DNA from: an uncultured Chlorobiota bacterium
GTDB lineage: Bacteria; Bacteroidota; Ignavibacteria; UBA10030; UBA6906
Assembly: GCA_900696645.1 (NCBI GenBank)
Contig: CAADGV010000040.1
Span: 101,848 to 165,847 of the forward strand
Length of the DNA stretch: 64,000 bases
Reading direction: 5' to 3'
Within the stretch, counting starts at the first letter, position 1. Each line of letters opens with the position of its first letter. Position numbers and translations under genes: made by a program. Shown here piece after piece: positions 63,705 through 64,000 of the stretch. The notes beneath the pieces were generated by a model. That model was not told where the DNA came from and ran no database searches. It worked only from the letters and a program-made list of their open reading frames with translations.

Positions 63705-63877
63705 TCAAACAGTCAAGCCAAAACTGACGTACAGTGGGGCGACGAAAGCGTACGTGAACCCCAAACCTACACGAAACACAGAGCCCCCTGAATTTGGATG
63801 GTAACGATACCCCACCACTATTGCTGGATAAGCTTTCCATTGCGGAGTTTCACTCCCACGAAACCAGTTATTACTAG
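63705..63877 (-). pseudogene. C-terminal fragment of an outer-membrane beta-barrel gene, cut by an IS element
   Basis: On the minus strand the frame reads ASNNWFRGSETPQWKAYPAI then VVGYRYHPNSGGSVFRVGLG and FTYAFVAPLYVSFGLTV before TGA at 63707-63705. The alternation and final aromatic/valine strand are those of an outer-membrane barrel end. The frame meets the IS end at about 63878, and upstream of it the next in-frame codon group leads to a TGA, so no start exists. The N-terminal part should continue beyond the IS, outside the window. Confidence 0.7.
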
Positions 63878-64000
63878 CAGGTTGCTGAAAAACTCATAAA
63901 AAGTTCGCGATTGATCAATCGAGTGTTTATCTTGGTGGCGCATACTCCACCATCAAGGAAAAGAGCACCATGCGAGGCAACGACCCCAAGCAAGCGCCAC
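63878..64000 (+). mobile_element. Left end of an IS1182-like insertion sequence (cut by window edge)
   Basis: CAGGTTGCTGAAAAACTC at about 63878-63896 is a typical left terminal sequence of IS1182/IS5-type elements. The transposase starts at ATG 63970. The right end is outside the window, so target-site duplication cannot be checked. Confidence 0.6.
63970..64000 (+). CDS. IS transposase, first 10 codons (cut by window edge)
   Basis: The frame reads MRGNDPKQAP to the edge. The MRGxDxxQ opening is that of IS1182-family transposases, and it lies 92 bases inside the IS left end. Confidence 0.5.
   Translation, partial: MRGNDPKQAP

Noticed and set aside
1-64000. CRISPR array, prophage or integron
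   Set aside because: No regularly spaced direct repeats, phage structural genes or integrase were seen; the CACRAAG units are short, adjacent and arranged as inverted arms.

Overview
The window reads as chromosomal DNA of a diderm, lipid A-making bacterium of the Bacteroidota/Chlorobiota/Ignavibacteriota (FCB) type. Reasons: lpxK and lpxB; a secreted protease ending in a type IX secretion (T9SS) sorting tail of the NYPNPFNPST kind; a GldL/GldM-like motor pair; many outer-membrane beta-barrel proteins. Assignment to a class is inference. Nearly all genes from 6.8 kb to the right end lie on the minus strand; only a GHL10 lipoprotein and a rhodanese gene break this run. No rRNA, tRNA or CRISPR array was found.

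Layout. 0-1 kb: 5' part of an amino-acid permease, then a small nuclease-like/DUF2283 pair. 1-6.8 kb: an NhaC-type antiporter with a secreted Ig-like front domain, a DedA/YqaA protein, a 0.9 kb sparse region with small secreted/membrane peptides, and a K+-dependent membrane pyrophosphatase closed by a strong terminator. 6.8-30 kb: a dense housekeeping run: gpsA-plsY, ispD, a second APC permease, queA, ppdK, a glutamine-amidotransferase-like hydrolase, lpxK, a TPR lipoprotein, lpxB, an isoprenylcysteine-methyltransferase-like protein, an MtnX-like phosphatase, smc, a degenerate GH2/membrane fusion, tpiA, gatB, sucC and a zinc-finger/DUF2007 protein. 30-44 kb: a small two-gene pair lacking a normal start codon, P5C dehydrogenase, a BadF-type sugar kinase, methionine synthase split into two overlapping genes, a TlpA/DipZ-like thioredoxin, truA, a NUDIX hydrolase, a GHL10 lipoprotein, an M24 peptidase, PIN-PhoH and a candidate small RNA.

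44-50.3 kb holds a complete trans-4-hydroxy-L-proline degradation set (2-epimerase, D-hydroxyproline dehydrogenase, deaminase, alpha-ketoglutarate semialdehyde dehydrogenase) plus a beta-barrel protein. With the M24 peptidase, P5C dehydrogenase and permeases this suggests growth on peptides, possibly collagen-like ones. Within it sits a 464 bp unit made of a broken GxxExxY (PDDEXK_3) gene between 31 bp terminal inverted repeats; shorter relatives of these repeats occur at four other intergenic sites.

50.4-64 kb: ppk1, an acetyltransferase, pdxB, a rhodanese, then a four-gene operon of GldL-like, GldM-like and two paralogous outer-membrane proteins without gldK/gldN. This may be an orphan proton-driven trans-envelope machine and is the main candidate for an undescribed system. 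An esterase and a T9SS-exported metalloprotease follow. At the right edge an IS1182-like element has cut a beta-barrel gene.
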